NCBI RefSeq assembly: GCF_000378825.1 | Contig: NZ_KB900388.1 | Span: 233,578-297,577, forward strand | Length of the DNA stretch: 64,000 bases | Direction of reading: 5' to 3' | Origin: Salinispora vitiensis | GTDB lineage: Bacteria; Actinomycetota; Actinomycetes; Mycobacteriales; Micromonosporaceae | Part shown: positions 43,132-51,921 of the stretch, one piece after another | Layout: every line of letters begins with the position of its first letter | How positions within the stretch are numbered: the stretch's first letter is position 1 | Notes under the pieces: model-generated | The model's input: only the letters and a program-made list of their open reading frames with translations | Databases searched by the model: none | What the model was told of the DNA's origin: nothing | Program-made: the position numbers and the translations under genes

Positions 43132-45363
43132 TTGTACAAGGCATCGATCATCTTGGCATGCTACAACGTCGAAAGCTACATCGACGATGCCTTTCAGTCT
43201 ATCGTTGCCCAGTCGGCATTTGACCAGTTCGAGGTTATTCCGGTCAACGACGGTTCGAGCGACGGTACCCAGCGAATTATCGACGAATACCAGCGTCGCT
43301 ATCCGAACAACTTCTTCCCGATCTCCTTTGACGAAGGATCGGGTGGGCCCGGCCGGCCGCGGAATGCAGGAATAGATAACGCGCGTGGCGAGTACATCAT
43401 CTTCATGGATCCGGATGATCGGATCCATGAAGACGGTTACAGTACCCTGCTGAAGGCGATGGAGAAGCATCAGAGTGACGTGGTCGTCGGGGCCCGCTAT
43501 GGTGTGCCGGAGAAGCAGGGGCCGGAGCGTAAGATCTGGACCGACTACATCGCCCCGGAATACTTCAACCAGGACAGTTACGCGGTAAAGCTTGATCTAC
43601 TTTCTCGACGTCCCGGCATCCTGAAGTCTATCTACCGCACCGCATTGATCCGGGAGCATGGCCTCCGATTTCTGGAGGATATTGTCAGTAGTGAGGACGA
43701 GATCTTCGATAAGAAGTATCTCCTCTTGGCCAGCCGTATATCCAGAATCAATGACGTTATCTATCTGTATACGCTGGGTCGGACCGGCAGCATCACAAGT
43801 CGTATCAAGCTCAACTTGTACCGTGATTTGCCAAAGATTTTCAGCGGACTGGACGACGCGCTCGGGGTCTACTTTTCCCAACCTATCATCAGCTATCGCC
43901 TCGCCGCTCTGCTTCGAACGTTCTACTTTCCGAAGCTGCTACTCTTGGATCCGGAGTTGACCGACGATGCCCTGGACCTCATACGTGCTGCATGCGATGG
44001 GTACGGCTTCGACCGGCTGCTGCAGACCGAGAATTCAGTCGACCGTCGAATAGTCGAGCTTCTGCGCGATCGCGCATACAGTCAGCTGATGCTCTATTTT
44101 ATGAACCAGCGCAGCAGCAGTATTTCGGGGACTGTGCGTAGGCAAAACCGGCGACTCCGGAAGCTCGAAATGCGTCCGGTGAAGCTTGCCCGCAAGGTTT
44201 ACAGGTACGCCGTCTTCGCCAAGCGAGCTGCTGACGACCGTTCACCCCGCAAGTTCCTGCGGGCGAATCTCCGTAACAGCCTCCACGGTGAGCCCAACGG
44301 CTACTGGCTGTTTATGGACCGCCGGGACAAGGCGGCCGACAATGCCGAGGCGCTATATCGGTATGTCCGCGAGAACCGTCTTCATGATCGGATTGCTTTC
44401 ATTATCCGTGCTGACTGCCCGGACTATGAGAGACTTCGCCGGAACGGATTCAATCTGGTGCGCTACGGCTCCATTGCGCACTGGCGTCTACTGTTTAATT
44501 GCGAGCACTTCTTTGCCTCGCACGTAGACGATGTGATTATCAAGCCGTGGAAGGATTACGGAACACGGGTCGGTGCGCCTAGCTATAAGTTGACCTTCCT
44601 GCAACACGGAATTATCCGGTCTGACCTGTCCTCCTGGCTGGGGACCAAAGAGTATCATGTCTTCTGTAGTTCGACGCAGGTCGAGTACGATGCGTTGCTG
44701 AACAATATCAGGTATCGACTCTCGCCGGACACGTTGAAGTTGACCGGCCTGGCCCGGCATGATCTGCTGGAGCGCCGCTCTGGCGACTATGTACTGGTGA
44801 GTCCAACTTGGCGATCTTTTCTGCAAGAGGCATCGAAGTCCGAATTCGAAGCATCGGAATTCTGCAAGTCGTGGAACGCCTTACTCCACGATGATCGGGT
44901 GCAGGCAGCTCTGCGGGCCGCCGGGGTTCGGATCAAATTCGCGCTGCACTCGAGTCTTGCTCAATTCCGGGATTGCTTCCCGGGCTCCGACCTAGTCGAG
45001 GTGCTCGATTACGGTAAGGTGGAGAGCTTCGCTGACCTGATTTCGGGTGCCCAGATGGTGGTAACCGACTATTCCTCGCTTGCGTTTGACGCCCTCTACC
45101 TACGGCGGCCCGTGGTCTACTACACGTTCCCGGAACTCCAGACCCACGGCACCAACGTCGGAAGCGACCTCGCGCTCTATGAGCGCTTGGGAGTCCGGTC
45201 ATCAGACCACGATGCCGCCGTCGACGCTATCGCCGCCAGCGCGGGTCAGGGCTTCCTGCCGGATGAGGAAAAGATTCGCGAGATCGACTCCTTCTTCGCC
45301 TACTCCGACGGCCAGAACTGTAAGCGAATTATCGACGCGAGTACTCAGGGTGAGCAGCGTTAA
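43132..45363 (+). CDS. Bifunctional GT2 / CDP-glycerol glycerophosphotransferase-like (TagF type)
   Basis: A 743-residue two-domain enzyme. The N-terminal GT2 domain (about residues 1-220) has ASIILACYNVESYIDDAFQS, VNDGSSDGT and IFMDPDDRI. The C-terminal half (about 390-740) is a GT-B CDP-glycerol:polyglycerophosphate transferase with LQHGI (about residue 490), SPTWR (about 557) and VVTDYSSLAFDALYL (about 645), as in TagB/TagF. Such fusions polymerise teichoic acid chains or alternate sugar and polyol phosphate. The TTG at 43132 follows GGAGGAG closely. Its codon use is clearly less GC-rich than the neighbours, suggesting acquisition. It is followed by a long hairpin. Confidence 0.85.
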   Translation: MYKASIILACYNVESYIDDAFQSIVAQSAFDQFEVIPVNDGSSDGTQRIIDEYQRRYPNNFFPISFDEGSGGPGRPRNAGIDNARGEYIIFMDPDDRIHEDGYSTLLKAMEKHQSDVVVGARYGVPEKQGPERKIWTDYIAPEYFNQDSYAVKLDLLSRRPGILKSIYRTALIREHGLRFLEDIVSSEDEIFDKKYLLLASRISRINDVIYLYTLGRTGSITSRIKLNLYRDLPKIFSGLDDALGVYFSQPIISYRLAALLRTFYFPKLLLLDPELTDDALDLIRAACDGYGFDRLLQTENSVDRRIVELLRDRAYSQLMLYFMNQRSSSISGTVRRQNRRLRKLEMRPVKLARKVYRYAVFAKRAADDRSPRKFLRANLRNSLHGEPNGYWLFMDRRDKAADNAEALYRYVRENRLHDRIAFIIRADCPDYERLRRNGFNLVRYGSIAHWRLLFNCEHFFASHVDDVIIKPWKDYGTRVGAPSYKLTFLQHGIIRSDLSSWLGTKEYHVFCSSTQVEYDALLNNIRYRLSPDTLKLTGLARHDLLERRSGDYVLVSPTWRSFLQEASKSEFEASEFCKSWNALLHDDRVQAALRAAGVRIKFALHSSLAQFRDCFPGSDLVEVLDYGKVESFADLISGAQMVVTDYSSLAFDALYLRRPVVYYTFPELQTHGTNVGSDLALYERLGVRSSDHDAAVDAIAASAGQGFLPDEEKIREIDSFFAYSDGQNCKRIIDASTQGEQR

Positions 45364-45404
45364 TAGGCTTTGCCTGTCCTCGGTGTCCGAATCCGGATGT
45401 TGAA

Positions 45405-45462
45405 CACCGTGGCGGAAAGGCGTCATCAACCGATTGGTCGATGACGCACTTCCGCCACGGTG
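45405..45462. terminator. Large bidirectional terminator hairpin
   Basis: A 58-base structure: outer arms CACCGTGGCGGAA and TTCCGCCACGGTG pair over 13 bases, a 2x2 internal loop follows, then inner arms GCGTCATC and GATGACGC, closed by a loop of about 12 bases. It sits between the convergent stops at 45363 and 45468. Confidence 0.8.
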
Positions 45463-45467
45463 GGTGG

Positions 45468-46271
45468 CTATCTTCCTTCGTACGCCCGGCAAACCTCATC
45501 GGTCGGGCCGTCCATCTTCAGAACGCCGCCCTCAAGCCAGATGGTCCGCTCGCAGGTGTCTTTAATCGAGCCGAGCGAATGGCTAACCAGGAAGACTGTG
45601 CCCGCATTTGCGCGTAGCTCGCGGACGCGTTGTTCGCTGCGGATACGGAACTTTCGGTCTCCGGTGGCCAGCGCCTCGTCGATGAGCAGCACGTCGTGCT
45701 CCTTCGCGGCGGCAATGGCGAAGCGCAGCCTTGCCCCCATCCCAGAGGAGTAGGTGCGCATCGGCAGGGATGCGAAGTCCCCCCGCTCGTTGATACCGGA
45801 GAATTCGATGATCTCTGGAGTGATGCGCTTGACCTGATCCGGAGACATTCCCATCGCCAGACAGCCCAGCGCTACGTTTCGCTCGCCAGAGAGGTCGTTG
45901 AGCAGGGCCGCGTTCACGCCGAGCAGTGAGGGCTGCCCCAGCGTGTAGACCGCACCCCGGGCCGGCGGGAGTAGTCCGGCGATGGTCCGCAGTAGGCTCG
46001 ACTTGCCGGATCCGTTGCTACCGATCAGACCGATGGCCTCGCCCTGGTAGGCAGTAAAACTGACTCCCTTGATCGCGTGTACCTCGCGAATGTTCGGAGT
46101 GCTGGTGCGAGACACGATGCGTTTGAGGGCGGCGGTGGCGCCGGTGTTGGCCGCGGCGCCCTTGTGAATTCGATAGATCACATGGACGTCATCCGCGATG
46201 ACGGTTGGAACGCGCTGCGAGTCCACCGTGCTGGGGTCGGTTGGGGCCTGGGTCTGCTCAGCCACGTCCAT
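45468..46271 (-). CDS. tagH: Polysaccharide/teichoic acid ABC exporter, ATP-binding subunit
   Basis: A 267-residue ATPase of the Wzt/TagH type that powers export of a lipid-linked wall polymer through the permease encoded just upstream. It has an extended N-terminus before HAIKGVSFTAYQGEAIGLIG, Walker A GSNGSGKS (84-91), a relaxed signature YSSGMGARLRF, Walker B DVLLIDEALATGD and the switch His in LVSHSLG, the set that separates TagH/Wzt from importers. There is no C-terminal carbohydrate-binding extension as in some Wzt proteins. The ATG at 46271 overlaps the permease end by 14 bases. Confidence 0.88.
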   Translation of the reverse strand: MDVAEQTQAPTDPSTVDSQRVPTVIADDVHVIYRIHKGAAANTGATAALKRIVSRTSTPNIREVHAIKGVSFTAYQGEAIGLIGSNGSGKSSLLRTIAGLLPPARGAVYTLGQPSLLGVNAALLNDLSGERNVALGCLAMGMSPDQVKRITPEIIEFSGINERGDFASLPMRTYSSGMGARLRFAIAAAKEHDVLLIDEALATGDRKFRIRSEQRVRELRANAGTVFLVSHSLGSIKDTCERTIWLEGGVLKMDGPTDEVCRAYEGR

Positions 46272-47163
46272 ACTCCTTCTCTCCGCGCCAGAAGTAGACG
46301 AATCCGCCGATGCCGACGACGAGTGTCCAGGCCAGGGCCGTCCCCCAGAGCTGCATGGGTGTGGCGACCAGGTTCTCTCGGTTCGAATCCAGTAGGGCGT
46401 ACCGGGCCAGTTCGATGTAGATCAGCGCCGGGTTGGCCTCCATCAGGGTCGCGGCCCAGTCTGGTAGGTGATCGCGGAGCAGCGATACCGGGTAGAGCAC
46501 GCCGGAGGCGTAGAGCCAGGTACGGAGCACGAACGGCATGATTTGCTTGAGGTCGGCGACCTTGGAGCCGAATCGTGCCATCACCATGGTGAGGCCGATG
46601 TTGAAGATTGTCTGCAGGAACAGAATCGGGGCGAGCAGTAGCCAACGGAGGGTGATCGGCTCGCCGGTGAACAGCACGATGGCGGCCAGGACCACCATCG
46701 ACATGAGTAGCTGCTGGAGCTGCACCAGGGTGACCGTGATGGGTAGGGCGGCTCGCGGGAAGTGCAGGGCCCGGATCAGCCCGAGATTGGCGTTGATCGC
46801 ACTGGTGCCGTTCGCCACCGCGGTTTGGGTGAAGATGAAGACGAACACACCGGTACAGAGGTAGGCGATGAAGTTATCTATACTGCCGCGTCCCTGGGAC
46901 AGGATCACGCCGAAAATCAGGTAGTAGACCGCCGCGTTGGTGATCGGGGTCAGTACCTGCCACAGTTGGCCGAGCCGGGTGTTGCTAAGCGACGAGGTTA
47001 TCTTCGCTCGGGAATACGCGGTGATGAAGTGCCGGTATGCCCAAACCTGGCGGGTGTACTCGCGCAGGGGCGGTCTGTCGTTCGCGACCTTCAGCCCGTG
47101 CCGCTGCGCGAGTTCGGCGGGGGTCAGCCTGGGGTGGAGGTTGGCCACCGCGGTGTTGGCCAT
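46258..47163 (-). CDS. tagG: Polysaccharide/teichoic acid ABC exporter, permease subunit
   Basis: A 301-residue ABC-2 membrane protein with six hydrophobic segments, preceded by a cytoplasmic amphipathic part (YTRQVWAYRHFITAYSRAKI). The segments LWQVLTPITNAAVYYLIFGV and LRTWLYASGVLYPVSLLRDH are typical of TagG/Wzm. With its ATPase partner it would flip the completed polymer across the membrane. It is first in a two-gene operon facing away from a TetR-family gene. Confidence 0.87.
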   Translation of the reverse strand: MANTAVANLHPRLTPAELAQRHGLKVANDRPPLREYTRQVWAYRHFITAYSRAKITSSLSNTRLGQLWQVLTPITNAAVYYLIFGVILSQGRGSIDNFIAYLCTGVFVFIFTQTAVANGTSAINANLGLIRALHFPRAALPITVTLVQLQQLLMSMVVLAAIVLFTGEPITLRWLLLAPILFLQTIFNIGLTMVMARFGSKVADLKQIMPFVLRTWLYASGVLYPVSLLRDHLPDWAATLMEANPALIYIELARYALLDSNRENLVATPMQLWGTALAWTLVVGIGGFVYFWRGEKEYGRG

Positions 47164-47305
47164 GGTCGAGTGCTCCGATCTTCTGTGCCATTGGGGAGCA
47201 GGTGGTGCGCATCACAGCGACAGGCGGGCGTTGTTGCGGCTCGCGACCGGGCGGTCCTCGGCCCCTGGGAGGCGCCGTGCTGCTGCCTGGAAGTTAGTGT
47301 ACGAC

Positions 47306-47317
47306 GCGTCGCGACGC
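47306..47317. promoter_or_regulatory. 12-bp palindrome in the tagG/TetR gap
   Basis: GCGTCGCGACGC is fully self-complementary and lies between the divergent starts of the export permease (47163) and the TetR gene (47349). It may be a second regulator site. Confidence 0.3.
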
Positions 47318-47321
47318 AACC

Positions 47322-47339
47322 GTACCGTCGTTACGGTAC
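47322..47339. promoter_or_regulatory. Candidate TetR-family operator
   Basis: GTACCG and CGGTAC form a perfect inverted repeat separated by six bases, ending nine bases before the GTG at 47349. Position and size fit an autoregulatory site of the adjacent TetR-type protein and could extend control to the divergent exporter operon. Confidence 0.5.
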
Positions 47340-47348
47340 CTTGTTGAC

Positions 47349-47981
47349 GTGGTGGTCGAGAAGAAGCGCTCCCCGGTCGGTGCCGCGGTGCTGCGTGATG
47401 ACATCACCGTGGCCATCCGTGGTGCGGTCGTGGCGGAGCTCGCCGAGGTGGGATATGGGCGACTTTCAATTGAAGCGGTAGCCCGGCGGGCTGGCGTGAG
47501 CAAGGCCGCTATCTATCGCCGTTGGCGTTCGAAGCTCGACTTGGTGCTGGATCTGGTCTCGGCAACGGCTGGCCGTAATCTGCCGCTGCTCGACACCGGC
47601 AGCCTCCTGGGCGACCTGGAGATTCTGCTCCATGTGATGGCTCGTGCGCTGCAGCACCAGATGGCCCTGCAGATCATCCCGGACCTGCTCGCCGAGGCGG
47701 CGCGTACCCCACAGATCGCCGAGAAGCTCCATCAGACGCTTGAGGACTACCAGCGGACGATAGGTCTCGCGGTGATCGGTCGGGCCGTCGAGCGCGGCGA
47801 GCTGACGGCCGCCACCGACCAGCGTCTCGCGGTGGACCTGATCGTTGGGCCGATCTACTGGCGGCTGGTGATTGCCCGGACCCCGTTGGGAACCGCGGAG
47901 GTGCGCCGGGTCGCGGAGATGATCGTGGCCGCGCTGCAGGTGGCAGGTGCGGGGCCCGACGTGCCCGAGGCGGAGGTATGA
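47349..47981 (+). CDS. TetR-family transcriptional regulator
   Basis: A 210-residue repressor. The N-terminal HTH at about residues 22-66 reads AIRGAVVAELAEVGYGRLSI, EAVARRAGVSKAAIYRRWRS, followed by K. The ligand-binding half ends around a TetR_C-type region (DQRLAVDLIVGPIYWRLVIA). The GTG at 47349 is the first of two in a row. It faces the tagGH operon over 185 bases with two palindromes in between, so it may control wall polymer export as well as itself. Ligand unknown. Confidence 0.82.
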   Translation: MVVEKKRSPVGAAVLRDDITVAIRGAVVAELAEVGYGRLSIEAVARRAGVSKAAIYRRWRSKLDLVLDLVSATAGRNLPLLDTGSLLGDLEILLHVMARALQHQMALQIIPDLLAEAARTPQIAEKLHQTLEDYQRTIGLAVIGRAVERGELTAATDQRLAVDLIVGPIYWRLVIARTPLGTAEVRRVAEMIVAALQVAGAGPDVPEAEV

Positions 47982-48087
47982 GGTTGGTGCGCCAGTGTGG
48001 GCGCGTCGACCAAGGCGGGGCTCTCCCCTGAACCGTCGCCATCTGCGACCATTCGTGGTCAACGGAGGCGAGAGTTGGGGGCACTAG

Positions 48088-48744
48088 GTGCGGATCCTGC
48101 TTGTCGAGGACGACCACCGGGTGGCCGCCGCGCTCACCGCGGCCCTGACCCGGCGCGGTTACCAGGTGGAGCATGCGGCGACGGTTGCCGCCGCGCTCCG
48201 CGCAGCTCCGTGCGACCTGGCCCTGCTGGATCTCACCCTGCCCGATGGAGACGGCACCGACCTGTGTCGGGAGCTGCGGCGGCGCAGCAACCAACTCGGG
48301 ATCATCGCGGTGACCGCGCGGGGGGAGGAGCGCGACCGGGTGCTGGGGCTGCGCATCGGTGCGGACGACTACGTGGTCAAGCCGTTCTCGATGGTGGAGT
48401 TGCAGGCCCGGATCGAGGCGGTGCTGCGCCGCGCCGCGCAGGCCGCGCCGGAGCGCAACCTGATCGAGGTCGGTCCGGTCCAGATCGATGTGGCGGCCCG
48501 GACGGTCCGCATCCACACCCAGGAGGTGGCGCTGACCCGTAAGGAGTTCGACGTGCTCCTCTCCCTGGCCCGCCAGCCCGGGTCCGCCGTGCCCCGCGAT
48601 CGGATTCTGCTCGACGCCTGGGGCACCACCTTCGCCGACCGGCACACCGTTGAGGTGCACGTCGGCTCGCTCCGCGGCAAGCTGGGCGATCCCGGCCTGG
48701 TGGAGACCGTACGCGGGATCGGCTACCGGCTGCGGAGCGGGTGA
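48088..48744 (+). CDS. OmpR-family response regulator
   Basis: A 218-residue regulator. The receiver domain (residues 1-112) has the acidic pair VEDD, the phosphoacceptor Asp in LLDLTLPDGDG, the Thr in VTARG and the Lys in YVVKPFS. The C-terminal winged helix (about 125-216) has LTRKEFDVLLSLARQPGSAV, and VEVHVGSLRGKLG then TVRGIGYRL. It is encoded six bases before its kinase. Targets are unknown; the adjacent TAXI lipoprotein gene is a candidate. Confidence 0.9.
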   Translation: MRILLVEDDHRVAAALTAALTRRGYQVEHAATVAAALRAAPCDLALLDLTLPDGDGTDLCRELRRRSNQLGIIAVTARGEERDRVLGLRIGADDYVVKPFSMVELQARIEAVLRRAAQAAPERNLIEVGPVQIDVAARTVRIHTQEVALTRKEFDVLLSLARQPGSAVPRDRILLDAWGTTFADRHTVEVHVGSLRGKLGDPGLVETVRGIGYRLRSG

Positions 48745-48750
48745 GGCGCG

Positions 48751-50175
48751 GTGCGTCGCCGCCTGGTGATCAGCTATCTGCTGCTGATGGTGCTGGTCCT
48801 TGTTGCCCTGGAGACCCCGCTCGCGGCCACGCTGGCCAGTCGGGAGACCGAGCGGGTCCGCGCCGACCGGCTCGCCGACGCCACCCGCTTTGCGTCGTTG
48901 GCCGACGCGGCGCTGCGCGGCGGCAGCACCGGCCCGATCGGCAGTGAGTTGGACCGCTACGACGAGCTGTACGGCATCGGCGCCGCGGTCGTCGACCGAG
49001 ACCGGCGGACGGTGGTCGCGTCGCCGAGCTGGCAGCCCGCCTCGGGCACCTGGGGGGAGCTCGACACGGCCCTCTCCGGTCAGCAGGCCAGCGGGCCCGA
49101 CTCGGTGCTGCCGTGGGTGGACGCGCCGATCGTCGTCGCGGTGCCGATCAACGACGGCGGCGAGGTCCTCGGCGCGGTGGTCACCACCACCCCCACCGAT
49201 CGGATCCGGGAGGCCGTCGCCACCTGGTGGCTGCTGCTCGCCGGTGCCGGCCTGCTCGCGGTGCTGGCCTGCGTCTCGACCGCGTTCGCCCTGGCTGGAT
49301 GGGTGCTGCGACCGGTCACCGAGCTGGACGCGGTGACCCACGAGATCGCCGAGGGCGACCGGAACGCCCGCGTGCAGCATCGGCAGGGCCCACCCGAATT
49401 GCGCCGCCTGGCGGCGAGCTTCAACGACATGGCCGACGCCGTCTCCGACGTGATGGATCGGCAGCGGGCGTTCGTGGCGCATGCCAGCCACCAACTCCGC
49501 AATCCGTTGACGGCGCTGCGGCTGCGGGTCGAGGAGCTGGGACCCAGCCTGGGTGACCCGCAGGGCGCGGCCGAGCACCAGCTTGCCCTGGCCGAGACCG
49601 ACCGGCTGGCGCTGGTGCTGGATGCGCTGCTCACCCTGGCTCGGGCGGAGCGGACGGAGAACCTGCGCGTGACCGTTGACGCGGCAGCAGTCGCCGCGAG
49701 CCGGGTGGCGGCGTGGGAGCCGCTCGCACGCCGCCGGGCGATCACCCTGCGGCTGGACACCGATGCTGCTCCGGCGTACGCGAGAACCGTGCCGACCGCC
49801 GTTGACCAGGCGCTTGATGCGTTGATCGACAACGCGGTGAAGTTCAGCGTCGCGGGGGGTGAGGTGACGGTGGCGGTTCGGGGTCGGGAGGACGGGACGA
49901 CCCTGCAGGTACGCGACACCGGCCCGGGTATGACGGCCAGCCAGCTCGACCAGGCGACCGAACGGTTCTGGCGGGCGCCGGAGGCGCAGAACATCGACGG
50001 TGCCGGGCTGGGTCTGGCCATCGTCGCCGTCCTGGTGGACGCCTCCGCGGGGCGGCTCAGTATGCGTCCGAACCAGCCCCATGGCCTGGTCGCTGCCCTC
50101 TGGTTTCCCGCGTCGCTGCCCATCCCCGCCGATGAGGGGGAGCAGGAAGCGTCCCGCCCTGCTGCTCGGTGTTGA
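48751..50175 (+). CDS. Sensor histidine kinase
   Basis: A 474-residue membrane sensor. One helix at residues 5-25 and a second at about 150-185 flank an extracytoplasmic domain of about 130 residues. HAMP follows, then the H-box AHASHQLRNPLTAL, the N-box ALIDNAVKFS, and G-boxes VRDTGPGM and GAGLGLAIV. It would phosphorylate the response regulator encoded just before it. The GTG start is at 48751. The gene ends six bases from the convergent stop of the TAXI protein gene, a trio that may form one sensing unit. Confidence 0.9.
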   Translation: MRRRLVISYLLLMVLVLVALETPLAATLASRETERVRADRLADATRFASLADAALRGGSTGPIGSELDRYDELYGIGAAVVDRDRRTVVASPSWQPASGTWGELDTALSGQQASGPDSVLPWVDAPIVVAVPINDGGEVLGAVVTTTPTDRIREAVATWWLLLAGAGLLAVLACVSTAFALAGWVLRPVTELDAVTHEIAEGDRNARVQHRQGPPELRRLAASFNDMADAVSDVMDRQRAFVAHASHQLRNPLTALRLRVEELGPSLGDPQGAAEHQLALAETDRLALVLDALLTLARAERTENLRVTVDAAAVAASRVAAWEPLARRRAITLRLDTDAAPAYARTVPTAVDQALDALIDNAVKFSVAGGEVTVAVRGREDGTTLQVRDTGPGMTASQLDQATERFWRAPEAQNIDGAGLGLAIVAVLVDASAGRLSMRPNQPHGLVAALWFPASLPIPADEGEQEASRPAARC

Positions 50176-50180
50176 CGTGG

Positions 50181-51128
50181 CTACGGTTTGACCGCGTTGT
50201 ACCAGGCGACCGCCCCAGGGTGCAGTGGTAGGGGGGTGGTGTTGATGGCCGAGCGCGGACTCATCTGGCCGGCTGCGGGGTGCGCCGACGCCAGCTCCTC
50301 GCGTCGCTCCATCAGTAGCCGGGTCACGTCTCGGACCAGTCGCGCTGGCAGGTCGGCCCGGACAATCAGGTAGTTCGGGTTGGCAACGGTGGTCACCGGG
50401 TCCACCCCGTACACCGAGCGGGGAACGTCCCGGGAGACGTAGAAGCCGGGGTGCTGGGCGCGCAGTGGCGTGCTCCACTCGCCCAGGTCGACCAGCTGGA
50501 CGCCTCGTTGTGCGGCCAGCGTCGCCACCGCCCCCACCGGTAGGCCGCCGGAGAAGAAGAACGCGTCGATCTGGCCGGCCCGCAGCGACTCGACCGAGTC
50601 GTCCAGGCCGAGCCGCTCCCGGCGTACCGCATCCCCGCCGAGCTGGGCCACGTCGAGCAGCCGGGACGTGGTGATCTCGGTGCCGGAGCCCGATGCCCCC
50701 ACCGAGACCCGCCGCCCCCGCAGGTCGGCGAGGGTGCGGACGCCACTGGTCGGGGTGGTGACGAGGTGTAGGAGGTCGTCGTAGACGCGGGCCACGGCGG
50801 CCATCGTCGGCAGCGTGGCCGGGACGGTGGGGAGCGCGTCGGCCTGGGTGAAGCCGAGTTCCGCTTCGCCGGCGCTCACCAGCCGGATGTTCTCCGCCGA
50901 CGCAGCGGTCACCAGCACCTCAGCCTCGACGTTCGGTAGCTCCCGATTGAGGATGGTGGCCAGTGACTGCCCGAAGGCGTAGTAGACGGCGGTGGGACTG
51001 CCGGTGGCGATTCGGATCTGCACGGTTGGTGGCGGGCCGTGCTGGCAGCCGGTGAGACCCGGCAGCGCCATCGCCAGAAGCAGTACGGCCAGCACCGCGT
51101 CGCGCCGGCGACCTGGGATTCTGATCAC
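50181..51128 (-). CDS. TAXI-family solute-binding lipoprotein (orphan)
   Basis: A 315-residue secreted binding protein. The signal ends with lipobox LTGC, so the protein is anchored outside. The body has IRIATGSPTAVYYAFGQSLA and LVTAASAENIRLVSAGEAEL then GFTQADA, the TAXI/TRAP pattern. I start at the GTG at 51128 (MIRIPGRRRDAVLAVLLLAM) because earlier residues lack signal character. TAXI proteins normally work with a TRAP permease, but none is encoded nearby. Tail-to-tail placement with a histidine kinase suggests that it delivers a ligand to the sensor instead. Confidence 0.82.
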   Translation of the reverse strand: MIRIPGRRRDAVLAVLLLAMALPGLTGCQHGPPPTVQIRIATGSPTAVYYAFGQSLATILNRELPNVEAEVLVTAASAENIRLVSAGEAELGFTQADALPTVPATLPTMAAVARVYDDLLHLVTTPTSGVRTLADLRGRRVSVGASGSGTEITTSRLLDVAQLGGDAVRRERLGLDDSVESLRAGQIDAFFFSGGLPVGAVATLAAQRGVQLVDLGEWSTPLRAQHPGFYVSRDVPRSVYGVDPVTTVANPNYLIVRADLPARLVRDVTRLLMERREELASAHPAAGQMSPRSAINTTPLPLHPGAVAWYNAVKP

Positions 51129-51232
51129 GCGCTGCACTGTGCGCCGTACGCGTGGTCGGGCGCAACCCGGATTGTCCGACGATCCGGTCCCGGCGCTTGA
51201 TCCGCCCACCCACCGATAAGATCAGCTGTTTA

Positions 51233-51892
51233 TCAGCTCGGGGGTGGCGGCCCCAGCTCGGTGGCCTGCATGATCCGTACGCGGGCCGGCCCCTGAGGCA
51301 CGCTCACCAGATAGCAGCCGGTGCCAGGGCGCAGTATCGCCGGTGCGTCCAGCAGGGCGGCGCTCCGGACGAGGATCGCCGCCAGGTCCCGGTCGGTCAC
51401 CCGGATCCCGAGGATGTGCCGGCGGATGTGCCGGCCACCGGCCAACAGCGCGGCTCGCCAGGCCGCTGCGGCCAGCCGGGTCCGCCCCACTCGTCGGGGG
51501 AGGGACGCGTCGCGTACCGGCGCACCGATGAGTTCTCCGCGTCCGCGGCGCCAGCTGGCACCCAGGATGGCGGCGTAGCCGGGTTGTTGGGCCGGGGCGA
51601 TGGTCAGCCGGTGCAGCTCGTAGCGGCGGCGCAGCCCGCCGATGGCGCGTTCGTGTGTGACCGGAACCTCGAGCTGGTGGAGCAGGTGACGGAGCCGCTG
51701 CGCCGCGTCCTCGCGGTTGAACTCCACCCGCCCGGGCGCGTGGACGGGGGCGCCGCGCTGGCGTCGGGCCGCCGTTGGTGCGGTCGCGCAGCGCAGGAGA
51801 CAGGCGGCCTCGAACGCGGCGGTCAGGGTCCGCCAGTCCAGCGGCGGTGGGGTCGACGCGGACCGGGGACGGTCCAGCAGGGTCGGGTTCAC
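51233..51892 (-). CDS. Hypothetical protein
   Basis: A 219-residue basic protein that I cannot assign. It has no signal or membrane segment. The N-terminus MNPTLLDRPRSASTPPPLDW is Pro-rich, and the rest looks globular with many Arg (RRYELHRLTIAPAQQ; RVTDRDLAAILVRSAALLDA). The start is the GTG at 51892, eight bases behind AAGGAG. A nested inverted repeat lies upstream. A frame reaching 52024 overlaps the next gene and is not needed. Confidence 0.6.
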   Translation of the reverse strand: MNPTLLDRPRSASTPPPLDWRTLTAAFEAACLLRCATAPTAARRQRGAPVHAPGRVEFNREDAAQRLRHLLHQLEVPVTHERAIGGLRRRYELHRLTIAPAQQPGYAAILGASWRRGRGELIGAPVRDASLPRRVGRTRLAAAAWRAALLAGGRHIRRHILGIRVTDRDLAAILVRSAALLDAPAILRPGTGCYLVSVPQGPARVRIMQATELGPPPPS

Positions 51893-51921
51893 CGTGGGAC
51901 TCCTTAGCGGCGTCGGATTTC

